Source: Bordetella parapertussis (lineage in GTDB: Bacteria > Pseudomonadota > Gammaproteobacteria > Burkholderiales > CAIKXV01). Taken from it: a stretch of 7,881 nt of DNA. Of this stretch, positions 1 through 5,466 are shown in pieces (position 1 is the first letter of the stretch; each line of letters opens with the position of its first letter). The notes under the pieces are model-generated. The model saw only the letters and a program-made list of their open reading frames with translations, was not told the DNA's origin and ran no database searches. Location: NCBI GenBank assembly GCA_945877995.1, contig CAMDXD010000178.1, positions 1-7,881 of the forward strand, written 5' to 3'. The position numbers and the translations under genes are program-made.

Positions 1-539
1 CCATGACGATGCGCGTGAAGAGCCGGGGTCGCGCGCGCCGCCCGCCAGCGGATCGAGCCCATCGCGAAACGCCTTGTCCAGTTCGGCCCACTCTTGCGGC
101 GACAAGGCAGCTTCCGCCTCCGGCAGCAGCTCGGTCTCCTCGACGCGCATGTGCTCGAGGTAGAAGGCCACATAGCGCCGCGCCGATTCGCAGAAAGCCA
201 CACGCCGCGAATCGCCGACCAGCTCCCACGCGAGCAGCAGATGCTGCAGTTCCCGCACCCGCTCTTCGCCGGCCATGTGGTCGCGCTCCAGCCGCTGGAT
301 GACGGGCACAAGGTGAGGCCTGGCTCGCGCGAGGCGCGGAAACAGCAGGTCCGATTCACGAGGGTGGTGACGCTTCTCGGGAAACTCGTCGATGTAGAAC
401 AGCATCGCGCGCAGCACGTCGAAGAAGCGTTCCGGCTCGTCGCCGGGCCCTTGCACCATCAAGAGCAACAGCGAACGCAGCACGGCCGCGAGCGCCGCGT
501 GCTCTCGTCGCGGATCATGCGTGCAGCGGCATGGGTCAT
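1..539 (-). pseudogene. Hemerythrin-like di-iron protein, frameshifted and running off the window edge
   Basis: Read from 501 down to 1, one minus-strand frame is free of stops and encodes a helical hemerythrin-type domain. Candidate di-iron ligands appear in order: a His in EHAAL, the HHPRESD motif (His and Glu), the His of ERDHMAGE, and His plus acidic residues in LEHMRVEETELLP. Such proteins bind O2 or sense redox or NO in the cytoplasm. The natural start is ATG at 539-537, three bases after the fnr-like stop, giving MTHAAARMIRDE. At 502-506 the gene reads GAGAG where GAG is expected. The extra two bases shift the frame, so the ATG-initiated product ends after about 26 residues. A second shift is likely near 25-30, because the family-like tail RLFTRIVM continues in another frame. 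Codon use still looks coding, so the damage is recent or is a sequencing error. The family call is firm; the broken status rests on two inferred indels. Confidence 0.8.
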
Positions 540-542
540 GGC

Positions 543-1340
543 TCAGCGCGCCCGGGTCTCGAACTCGCGCTTCATGCCTTCGACATTGACGATGCGGATG
601 TGGCGCTTGTCGACTTCCAGCAGGCCCTGCTGCTGGAACGCGGAGAAGGTGCGGCTCACGGTCTCGAGCTTCATGCCCAGGTAGCTGCCGATCTCCTGAC
701 GCGACATGCGCAGGTGAAACTCAGTCGGCGAGTAACCCAGCGCCTTGAGCCGCTGCGACAGGTTCAGCAGGAAGACGGCCAGGCGCTCCACGGCGTTCAT
801 GCTTCCGAGCAGCAGCATCAGGCTGTGCTCGCGGACGATCTCGCGGCTCATCAGCCGGCCCACGATGTGCTTCAGGCTGCTGGAGCTGCCCGCCAGGTCG
901 TTCAGGTGCGTGTACGGGATGGCGCAGACCTCGGCGTCCTCCAGGGCGATGGCCGTGCTGGCGTGCTTGCCGTGCGCCACGCCGTCCAGGCCCATCAATT
1001 CGCCGGCCAGGTGGAATCCGCTGACCTGTTCCCGGCCATCGGCCAGCACCAGGCTGGACTTGAACGTGCCCATGCGAACGGCGTGGATGAAGTAGAAGGA
1101 CTCGCCTTCGCGGTAGACCGTCTCGCCCGCCTTGACGCGGCGGCGCCCGAACCTCAGGTCGTCCAGCCGCGCAACATCGTCGCCCACCAGGCCGCAGGGC
1201 AGGCACAGCTCGCGCAGGTGGCAGGTGGAACACAGGGTCTTGAGGGCGGACACGATGGGCGCCGGCGCGCTCGAATCCGGCAACGCGCGCGGCATGAAGT
1301 GCAGTGGTTTCGCACAGGGTTGGTGCAACGCGAGGGACAT
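543..1340 (-). CDS. fnr: FNR-type oxygen-sensing transcriptional regulator (Crp/Fnr family)
   Basis: A 265-residue cytoplasmic activator/repressor. Near the N-terminus C37-x2-C40-x5-C46, plus C139 in EVCAIPY, match the four [4Fe-4S] ligands of E. coli FNR (C20, C23, C29, C122); cluster loss in O2 should abolish dimerisation and DNA binding. A cyclic-nucleotide-like beta-roll spans about 55-150, with the FNR-like stretch GFHLAGELMG, followed by the dimer helix and a winged helix. The recognition helix LETVSR supplies E226, S229 and R230, the residues FNR uses to read TTGAT. The ATG at 1340 was chosen because GGAG lies six bases upstream; the TTG at 1367 and ATG at 1352 lack a good Shine-Dalgarno. 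It lies 23 bp after the response regulator and 3 bp before the hemerythrin start, so one operon is likely. A perfect FNR box upstream of the operon suggests autoregulation. The symbol is by family; Burkholderiales names vary (anr, fnrL). Confidence 0.93.
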   Translation of the reverse strand: MSLALHQPCAKPLHFMPRALPDSSAPAPIVSALKTLCSTCHLRELCLPCGLVGDDVARLDDLRFGRRRVKAGETVYREGESFYFIHAVRMGTFKSSLVLADGREQVSGFHLAGELMGLDGVAHGKHASTAIALEDAEVCAIPYTHLNDLAGSSSSLKHIVGRLMSREIVREHSLMLLLGSMNAVERLAVFLLNLSQRLKALGYSPTEFHLRMSRQEIGSYLGMKLETVSRTFSAFQQQGLLEVDKRHIRIVNVEGMKREFETRAR

Positions 1341-1363
1341 AGTGGACTCCATGAAGGAAGGTT

Positions 1364-1750
1364 TCAAGCTGGGGATTGCGGCTGCGCCGCAGCGACGGCC
1401 GCGGCAAGCTGATCGAATTCGGTGGACTTGTCGAGAAAGAGGCGCGCCCCCTCGGCGAGGTAGCGCTTGCAGTACGCGGCCTGGGAGTTGTTGCTCAGCA
1501 CGATGAACTGGACGCCGGGAGCCTTGTCGCGCACGGCGCGAAGCACTTCCAGCCCGCTTCCTCCTTCGAGCTGCACATCCAGCACCACCATGTCGGGATG
1601 CGAGGCCAGAATGCCGTCGATGCAGGCCTGCGGCGTCGCGCCCTGCCCAACGATTGTCATCGCCGGCGCCGCCAGCATGGCGGCCACACGGGTGCGGATC
1701 AGGGCGGAGTCGTCGGCGAGGTAGACCTTGACGGAAGTGGTGCGAGGCAT
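1364..1750 (-). CDS. Single-domain (CheY-like) response regulator
   Basis: A 128-residue protein made only of a receiver domain. It has the acidic pair D13-D14 (LADDSA), the phospho-acceptor D58 (MVVLDVQLEGGSG), the switch residue S86 (IVLSNNS) and the conserved lysine K108 (LFLDKS). There is no output domain, so it must act by protein contact or as a phosphate sink. It is first in the operon with the FNR-like gene (23 bp gap) and the hemerythrin, which suggests it conveys a kinase signal to the oxygen response; that link is inference. The start at 1750 puts the receiver at the N-terminus as usual. The frame is open further upstream, to about 2071, but that part has no domain character and crosses the promoter region. 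The Shine-Dalgarno before 1750 is weak. Its kinase is not identifiable here; the two NarX-like kinases in the window are candidates. Confidence 0.88.
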   Translation of the reverse strand: MPRTTSVKVYLADDSALIRTRVAAMLAAPAMTIVGQGATPQACIDGILASHPDMVVLDVQLEGGSGLEVLRAVRDKAPGVQFIVLSNNSQAAYCKRYLAEGARLFLDKSTEFDQLAAAVAAAQPQSPA

Positions 1751-1934
1751 GCAGCTACTGTGGCGGCAGCAGCCGCGCCGGAACATCGGCGGACGCTGAA
1801 TGTGGCACTCGGACGATTCCGGTTCGGCCCTTCGCGCGCGCCGATGCGGCCTAGGAATATTCCGAGCTTGCCGCGAACCCCATCCAGCACCTGCTTGATC
1901 CGCATCAACTTGCGCCTGCGCTGCACCAGCCATA
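1751..1934. promoter_or_regulatory. Divergent intergenic control region between the regulator operon (-) and the universal stress protein (+)
   Basis: About 180 bp separates the response-regulator start from the earliest possible stress-protein start. It holds one FNR box (1895-1908), a -10-like hexamer for the plus strand just after it, and a perfect 10-bp palindrome GGAATATTCC at 1854-1863. For the minus-strand operon an AATATT hexamer inside that palindrome could be a -10, but its distance from the FNR box fits neither class II nor the usual class I spacing. No coding content is evident; open frames crossing it lack domain features. Confidence 0.6.
1895..1908. promoter_or_regulatory. FNR/ANR binding site, perfect consensus palindrome
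   Basis: TTGAT-CCGC-ATCAA matches the FNR consensus TTGAT-N4-ATCAA at all ten specified positions. The centre is 1901.5. On the plus strand the -10-like CATAGT begins 29.5 bp downstream of the centre, exactly the geometry of an FNR class II promoter (box at -41.5). The FNR-like protein encoded at 543-1340 carries the E-x-x-S-R recognition residues for TTGAT. The site therefore probably activates the universal stress protein under low O2 and may also control the divergent regulator operon, including fnr itself. Confidence 0.87.
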
Positions 1935-1936
1935 GT
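1931..1936 (+). promoter_or_regulatory. Predicted -10 element of an FNR class II promoter for the universal stress protein
   Basis: CATAGT matches four of six bases of TATAAT and lies 22 bp beyond the end of the FNR box. It predicts a transcript start near 1943, which leaves a 28-nt leader before the codon at 1971. This matters because the only in-frame GTG upstream (1935) would then lie inside the -10 element and not be on the mRNA. The hexamer alone is weak evidence; the spacing to the box is what supports it. Confidence 0.55.
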
Positions 1937-2408
1937 GCAGGCACCGTCAACTCTTGCCCAGGAGGCACCCAGGTTCAAGCGAATTCTCGTCCCGGTGGAT
2001 GGCAGCGTGACCTCCACCAAAGCCGTGGCCACGGCCGTGCAGATCGCAGGGCAATCGGGTGGCCGCGTCAAAGTCCTGCACGCCCTCGACGAACTGGCCT
2101 ATGCGGTGGCGCTCGAATACGCCGGCAACGTGATGCGCGCGGCTCGCGACGAAGCGCTCAAGATGCTCGCCGACGCGCAAGCGATCGCCAAGGCCGCCGG
2201 CGTCGAGGTCGAAACCGAGCTGTACGAGAAGGCCGGCCAGCGCCTGGGCGACTCCGTCGCCCAGGTGGCCAGAACCTGGGAGGCCGACCTCGTCGTCGTC
2301 GGCACGCACGGCCGCCGCGGGATCGGGCGCGTCGTGCTCGGCAGCGGCGCCGAACAGATCATCCGCCACGCCGACGTGCCGGTGCTGGTGATCCGCGGCA
2401 GGGATTAG
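1935..2408 (+). CDS. Universal stress protein (UspA family), probable loss of the native start codon
   Basis: A single Usp domain that begins KRILVPVDGS and carries the ATP-binding signature G-x2-G-x9-G-S (GTHG, then RRGIGRVVL, then GS), ending PVLVIRGRD. Family members are cytoplasmic ATP-binding dimers that support survival under stress and low oxygen. The coordinates use the GTG at 1935 (157 residues), the only upstream in-frame start. The biology argues for 1971 instead: a perfect AGGAGG at 1960-1965 is followed five bases later by AGG, then TTC AAG CGA, where Usp proteins commonly begin MFKRILVPVDGS. From 1971 the protein would be 146 residues, the usual length. ATG therefore seems to have become AGG by one substitution. 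The GTG at 1935 has no Shine-Dalgarno and overlaps the predicted -10. The downstream convergent gene is 15 bp away. Regulation by FNR is likely from the box at 1895-1908. Confidence 0.88.
   Translation: MQAPSTLAQEAPRFKRILVPVDGSVTSTKAVATAVQIAGQSGGRVKVLHALDELAYAVALEYAGNVMRAARDEALKMLADAQAIAKAAGVEVETELYEKAGQRLGDSVAQVARTWEADLVVVGTHGRRGIGRVVLGSGAEQIIRHADVPVLVIRGRD
1960..1965 (+). promoter_or_regulatory. Strong Shine-Dalgarno AGGAGG facing an AGG codon at 1971-1973
   Basis: AGGAGG is a full match to the anti-Shine-Dalgarno core and lies five bases before AGG at 1971-1973, in frame with the Usp domain. The arrangement marks 1971 as the ancestral initiation codon and makes an ATG to AGG change (T to G at 1972) the simplest reading. 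Confidence 0.65.
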
Positions 2409-2423
2409 TTAGGTCAACGGGCC

Positions 2424-3065
2424 TTACACGGCCTCGTCGCCCAGGCCGTGCCTGATCGCGTAGCGCACCAGCTCGGCCTGGTTCTGCAGCCCCATCTTCT
2501 GCATCAGGTTCGACTTGTGGGTGCTGACGGTCTTCACGGAGAGCTTGAGCTTGCCGGCAATGTCGGTGACGGAAGCGCCCGACACGAGCAGCCGCATCAC
2601 CTCGAACTCGCGGTCTGACAGCGCCTCGTGCGGTGCCGCCTCGCTGCCGGGCATGGCGCCAAGCGCGAGTTGCTCCGCCACCTCGGCAGTGATGAACGCA
2701 CCGCCGCCCGCGATCTTGCGGATCGCCTGCACCAGCTGGGCCGGTGCGCTCTCCTTGGTGAGGTAGCCGCTGGCACCGGACTTGATGGCGCGCACCGCAT
2801 ACTGCAGTTCCTGATGCATGCTCAGCACCAGGATCCGCAGCTTCGGCCGCTCGGCCTTGACCAGCTTGATCAGCTCCATGCCGCTGCGCCCCGGCATCGA
2901 CAGGTCGAGCACCAGCACGTCGAACTCGTGTTCGCGCACGAGGTCCATCACCTGGTTGCCGTCGGCCGCTTCGTCCACCATCTCCAGGTCGTCGGCCGAA
3001 CCGACGATGCGTTTCAGGCCCTCCCGCACGATGGCGTGGTCATCGGCGATGACGATGCGTATCAA
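2424..3065 (-). CDS. NarL/FixJ-family response regulator (LuxR-type DNA-binding output)
   Basis: A 213-residue two-domain transcription regulator. The receiver domain (about 1-118) has D8-D9 (IADDH), phospho-acceptor D54 (VLVLDLSMPG), S82 (LVLSMHQ) and K104 (YLTKES). The C-terminal LuxR-type helix-turn-helix (about 149-205) contains LSDREFEVMRLL and LSVKTVSTHKSNLMQKMGL. It should be phosphorylated by the kinase encoded directly upstream. The start is a TTG at 3065: the kinase stop and this codon overlap as TTGA, and a GGAGG lies six bases before it, so translational coupling is likely. No nearby ATG gives a complete receiver domain. The gene ends only 15 bp from the convergent universal stress protein. 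No target genes can be named; the redox neighbourhood suggests control of anaerobic or redox functions. Confidence 0.93.
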   Translation of the reverse strand: MIRIVIADDHAIVREGLKRIVGSADDLEMVDEAADGNQVMDLVREHEFDVLVLDLSMPGRSGMELIKLVKAERPKLRILVLSMHQELQYAVRAIKSGASGYLTKESAPAQLVQAIRKIAGGGAFITAEVAEQLALGAMPGSEAAPHEALSDREFEVMRLLVSGASVTDIAGKLKLSVKTVSTHKSNLMQKMGLQNQAELVRYAIRHGLGDEAV

Positions 3066-4120
3066 CCGGCGCCTCCATCATCGCGCACCGGTATCCGCGA
3101 TTCAATGCGCGTGCCGCTGCCGGGTTTGCTGGCGACGCTCACGGTGCCCTTGAGCAGCTGCGCGCGTTCCCGCTGGCCGGCGAGACCCATCGAATGCTGG
3201 CGGCGCGGCGCGGCGGGATCGAACCCGATGCCGTCGTCGTCGATTCGCAGCGTCACTTCGTGCGCGGAACGCTCGATCGCCACGCGGACTTGGGTCGCCC
3301 GCGCGTGTTTGGCCACGTTCGCCAGCGACTCCTGGACCGTCCGGAAGATGGCGGTTGCATAGGGTTCATTCAGCTCCAGGTCCTCGGGCATGGCGAGTTC
3401 GCACGGAACGCCGCTGCGTTCCGTGAAATTCTGCACCAGCCACTCGATCGCCGGCGCCAGCCCGAGATCGTCCAGCAGCAGGGGCCGCAGGTCCGCGGCA
3501 ATGCGTCGAGTCGCAGTGACGGTGGCATCGAGCATAACGAGCATCTGCGCCAGCTTGGCGGCTGTGCCGTCATCGGCGGGAAGCTTGTCGCGCACCCAGA
3601 TGGTGTCCATCTTCAGCGCCGTGAGCGACTGGGCCAGCTCGTCGTGCAGTTCGCGCGCGATGCGCGACTTCTCCTGCTCGCGGATCGCACTGGCCTCGGT
3701 CGCGAAGGCCGCGAGTTCCTCCTGCGCCCTGACTCGCTCCGTCACGTCACGCAGTATCACGGTGAAGAGCTTGCCCTCGGGCGTGTCGAGCTGCGAGATG
3801 GAGGCGTCGAGCGGAAACTCCTCGCCGGTGGAGCGCAGCCCGTAAATCACGGTGCTGCCGCCCATTCGCCGCGATGTAACTCCGGTTTCGCCGAACCGCC
3901 TGATATGGTCGGCGTGCCCCGCGCGGAACCGGCGGGGAATGAGCTTGGTGAGCGGCTGGCCCAGGGTTTCCGCCCCGGGCCAGCTGAAGATCCGCTCCGC
4001 GGCCCGGTTGTAGAGGATGATGCGCTGCTCGTCGTCGACCGTGACGATCGCGTCCATGGCCGAGTCGAGCAGTCCGGCAAGCCGGGCGGCCGAATTCTCG
4101 GGAGACAACGGGTACGACAT
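3062..4120 (-). CDS. PAS-containing NarX-type sensor histidine kinase
   Basis: A 352-residue soluble kinase. A PAS domain covers about 14-130 (LLDSAMDAIVTVDDEQRI, then VILRDVTER at its end), followed by a short helix and a HisKA_3 dimerisation region with phospho-acceptor H159 in RELHDELAQS. The HATPase_c domain (about 250-346) shows the N-box around N268 (QESLANVAKHA), the G1 box DDDGIGFD and a glycine-rich end, GSGTRIESRIPV. No membrane segments or signal peptide are visible, so the signal is sensed in the cytoplasm by the PAS domain; redox or haem sensing is possible, but no ligand residue proves it. The gene overlaps the NarL-type regulator by 4 bp, making them a cognate pair. The ATG at 4120 has a rather distant GGGAG. 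No convincing promoter was found in the 136 bp upstream. Confidence 0.93.
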   Translation of the reverse strand: MSYPLSPENSAARLAGLLDSAMDAIVTVDDEQRIILYNRAAERIFSWPGAETLGQPLTKLIPRRFRAGHADHIRRFGETGVTSRRMGGSTVIYGLRSTGEEFPLDASISQLDTPEGKLFTVILRDVTERVRAQEELAAFATEASAIREQEKSRIARELHDELAQSLTALKMDTIWVRDKLPADDGTAAKLAQMLVMLDATVTATRRIAADLRPLLLDDLGLAPAIEWLVQNFTERSGVPCELAMPEDLELNEPYATAIFRTVQESLANVAKHARATQVRVAIERSAHEVTLRIDDDGIGFDPAAPRRQHSMGLAGQRERAQLLKGTVSVASKPGSGTRIESRIPVRDDGGAG

Positions 4121-4256
4121 AGCGGCACTGTACTCCCAGCGCCGGTGGCGTCACTGCAAGCACGCATTCGACGATGCGCGCTCATGCCAAGCCCTCAGCC
4201 GGCTGGCTTGGGCCCCTGCGCCGCCCAGCACCAGCTCGCGCTTCGAATGTCTACGG
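4121..4256 (-). other. Intergenic gap between the cytochrome c and PAS-kinase genes
   Basis: These 136 bp separate the cytochrome stop from the kinase start. They contain an inverted repeat at 4187-4211 but no FNR-type TTGA-N6-TCAA palindrome and no clear -35/-10 pair. Whether the kinase-regulator pair has its own promoter or is read through from the cytochrome operon cannot be decided from the sequence. Confidence 0.5.
4187..4211 (-). terminator. Inverted repeat, possible weak terminator or mRNA hairpin after the cytochrome gene
   Basis: CCAAGCC (4187-4193) and GGCTTGG (4205-4211) form a perfect 7-bp stem around an 11-nt loop that itself contains the palindrome AGCCGGCT. It lies about 45 bp beyond the cytochrome stop on the minus strand. 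No T-run follows, so intrinsic termination would be inefficient; it may instead stabilise a 3' end or reduce read-through into the PAS-kinase gene. Confidence 0.35.
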
Positions 4257-4610
4257 TCAGTGGGTCGAGGTCGGGTTCGCCCCGCTGCGGGATGCCGAAC
4301 TCACGTGGCCAGTCGTCTGCGAGTAATGATAGATGGTCTCGTTGAGGTGGCGTGCCACCCCGGTGATGTCCGCCTCGCTCCACTGCAGGCCGGCCCTTTC
4401 CTGCCAGAGTTGCACCTGCGTCCGCAGGCTCGGCCAATCACGTGCCTGCCGTTGCTCGCGCCAGTGCATCTGCGACGTGTGGCACGCGATGCAGTGGGTC
4501 TGGTATAGCAGTGCGCCGCGGGTTTCCACCCGGCTTGATTGGGCCTGCGCCATCGCGCCAGCGGCGGCAATGACGGCGACGAGGAGATTCCGGATGAAGG
4601 CATTCGTCAT
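4257..4610 (-). CDS. Small periplasmic c-type cytochrome (monohaem)
   Basis: A 117-residue precursor. Residues 1-23 form a Sec signal peptide (hydrophobic LLVAVIAAAGAMA, cleavage after AQA), so it works in the periplasm. The haem attachment motif C40-IAC-H44 lies near the mature N-terminus in LLYQTHCIACHTSQMHW. The rest is helical, with WPSLRTQVQLWQ and DITGVARHLNETIYHY. The only methionine after the haem motif is M48, four residues from H44; there is no Met in the C-terminal half where class I cytochromes normally supply the sixth ligand. H88 or H95 could do so. The start at 4610 overlaps the upstream kinase stop as ATGA and has GGAG before it, so the two are translationally coupled. An electron-transfer or redox-sensing role tied to that kinase is inferred. 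It is probably transcribed from the FNR-type promoter upstream of the kinase. Confidence 0.88.
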   Translation of the reverse strand: MTNAFIRNLLVAVIAAAGAMAQAQSSRVETRGALLYQTHCIACHTSQMHWREQRQARDWPSLRTQVQLWQERAGLQWSEADITGVARHLNETIYHYSQTTGHVSSASRSGANPTSTH

Positions 4611-5416
4611 GCGAGGACTCCTTTGGCGACCTGCGAGACTGCCCGCACGGGCTGCGCGCGGGTCGCGTCGTCGGCTGTTCGACAGGGAAGCACTGCGACA
4701 ACGAGGGTGCCCGCGCCTGGATTCGAGCTGACCGTGAACTTCCCTCCACACGCCTCCACTCGATGGCGCATGCTTGCCAGGCCATGGCTGGAAGTTCCCG
4801 CGGCGCCGGTTTCGAATCCGCGACCGTCGTCGCGCACCGCCACTATCAGATTCGGCCCCAGGTCCAGCAGCGAGATGCTGACCTTTCGGGCCGCGGCGTA
4901 CTTGCTGGCGTTGTTCAGCGACTCCTGGATCAGGCGGTAGATCGCGAGTTGGGTGGAGGCATCGACATCGACTTCGTCTACGCGAACTTCGGCCTCGACG
5001 CCGGCGCTCTGCCCGAAATCGCGCGCAAGGATGGCAAGCGATGCAGCCAGTCCGAGGTTTGTCAGGGACGAGGGATGCAGGCCTTCCACCACCCGCCTGG
5101 AAAACGCGATGCCCATGTTGATCATCTCGCCGAGGTGCTGCAGCCGCTGGTCGACTTCGTCGCTGCAGTGATCCAGGCGCAGCTTCAGCCCCGCGAGATC
5201 GAGCTTGGCGCGTGTGAGGAGCGAGCCGAGTTCATCGTGCAGTTCCCGCGCAAGGTCGCCGCGCTCCTGGTCGCGCATCATCTGCAGGTAAGTGGCAAGG
5301 TCCGCCCGCACCGCCTGGTCGTCCCGACTCTGGCGCAGCGGCCGGCCGGCCCTCTGCACGACGGCCTGGCTCGGGGAGGAACCGTTGTCCTGGGGGTTGA
5401 AGGCTGCAGCTGTCAT
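4607..5416 (-). CDS. NarX-type histidine kinase lacking a recognisable sensor domain
   Basis: A 269-residue soluble kinase. About 40 poorly conserved residues precede a HisKA_3 region (ATYLQMMRDQERGDLARELHDELGS) with phospho-acceptor H60. The HATPase_c domain (about 150-245) has N169 (QESLNNASKYA), the G1 box RDDGRGFETG and the end GAGTLVVAVLP. No PAS, GAF, CHASE or membrane segment is visible; similar catalytic cores usually follow such an input domain. The signal may come from a partner protein, perhaps the cytochrome that overlaps it by 4 bp (ATGA). The start at 5416 is preceded by AAGGA; the frame is open to 5473, but that part overlaps the promoter. No response regulator adjoins it, so the NarL-type protein at 2424-3065 or the single-domain regulator at 1364-1750 are the likely phosphate acceptors. 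An FNR-type box upstream implies low-oxygen induction. Confidence 0.88.
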   Translation of the reverse strand: MTAAAFNPQDNGSSPSQAVVQRAGRPLRQSRDDQAVRADLATYLQMMRDQERGDLARELHDELGSLLTRAKLDLAGLKLRLDHCSDEVDQRLQHLGEMINMGIAFSRRVVEGLHPSSLTNLGLAASLAILARDFGQSAGVEAEVRVDEVDVDASTQLAIYRLIQESLNNASKYAAARKVSISLLDLGPNLIVAVRDDGRGFETGAAGTSSHGLASMRHRVEACGGKFTVSSNPGAGTLVVAVLPCRTADDATRAQPVRAVSQVAKGVLA

Positions 5417-5439
5417 GCGAATCCTTGGTTCACGATTCC

Positions 5440-5445
5440 AGAATA
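5440..5445 (-). promoter_or_regulatory. Predicted -10 element for the kinase-cytochrome operon
   Basis: On the minus strand TATTCT (four of six matches to TATAAT) begins 28.5 bp downstream of the centre of the FNR-type palindrome at 5467-5480, placing the box at about -40.5 to -41.5 from a transcript start near 5432. The leader would be about 16 nt and include the AAGGA Shine-Dalgarno. The support comes mainly from the spacing, which nearly repeats that of the other FNR promoter in this window. Confidence 0.45.
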
Positions 5446-5466
5446 GCTCTCCACCGGGCCCCCGAC

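Noticed and set aside
94..1412. Long plus-strand open frames (94-684 and 531-1412)
   Set aside because: They lie antisense to the hemerythrin and FNR genes, are low in complexity (rich in R, A, Q, H) and show no domain; this is the usual effect of high GC on the opposite strand.
1751..2071. N-terminal extension of the single-domain response regulator up to about 2071
   Set aside because: The extension crosses the FNR box and overlaps the stress protein antisense, and receiver domains normally begin just before the IADD/LADD motif, which fits the start at 1750.
2409..2423. Bidirectional terminator between the convergent stress protein and NarL-type regulator
   Set aside because: The 15-bp gap contains no hairpin or T-run.
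1376..2455. Plus-strand open frame of 359 codons
   Set aside because: It is antisense to the response regulator, crosses the promoter region and then runs out of frame through the stress protein; its translation is Arg/Pro-rich with no recognisable fold.
4187..4211. Inverted repeat as a confident intrinsic terminator
   Set aside because: The stem is good, but no T-run follows on the minus strand, so it is listed only as a low-confidence element.
2628..4345. Plus-strand open frames 2628-3362 and 3194-4345
   Set aside because: They are antisense to the NarL-type regulator and PAS kinase, whose domains and catalytic residues are all present on the minus strand.
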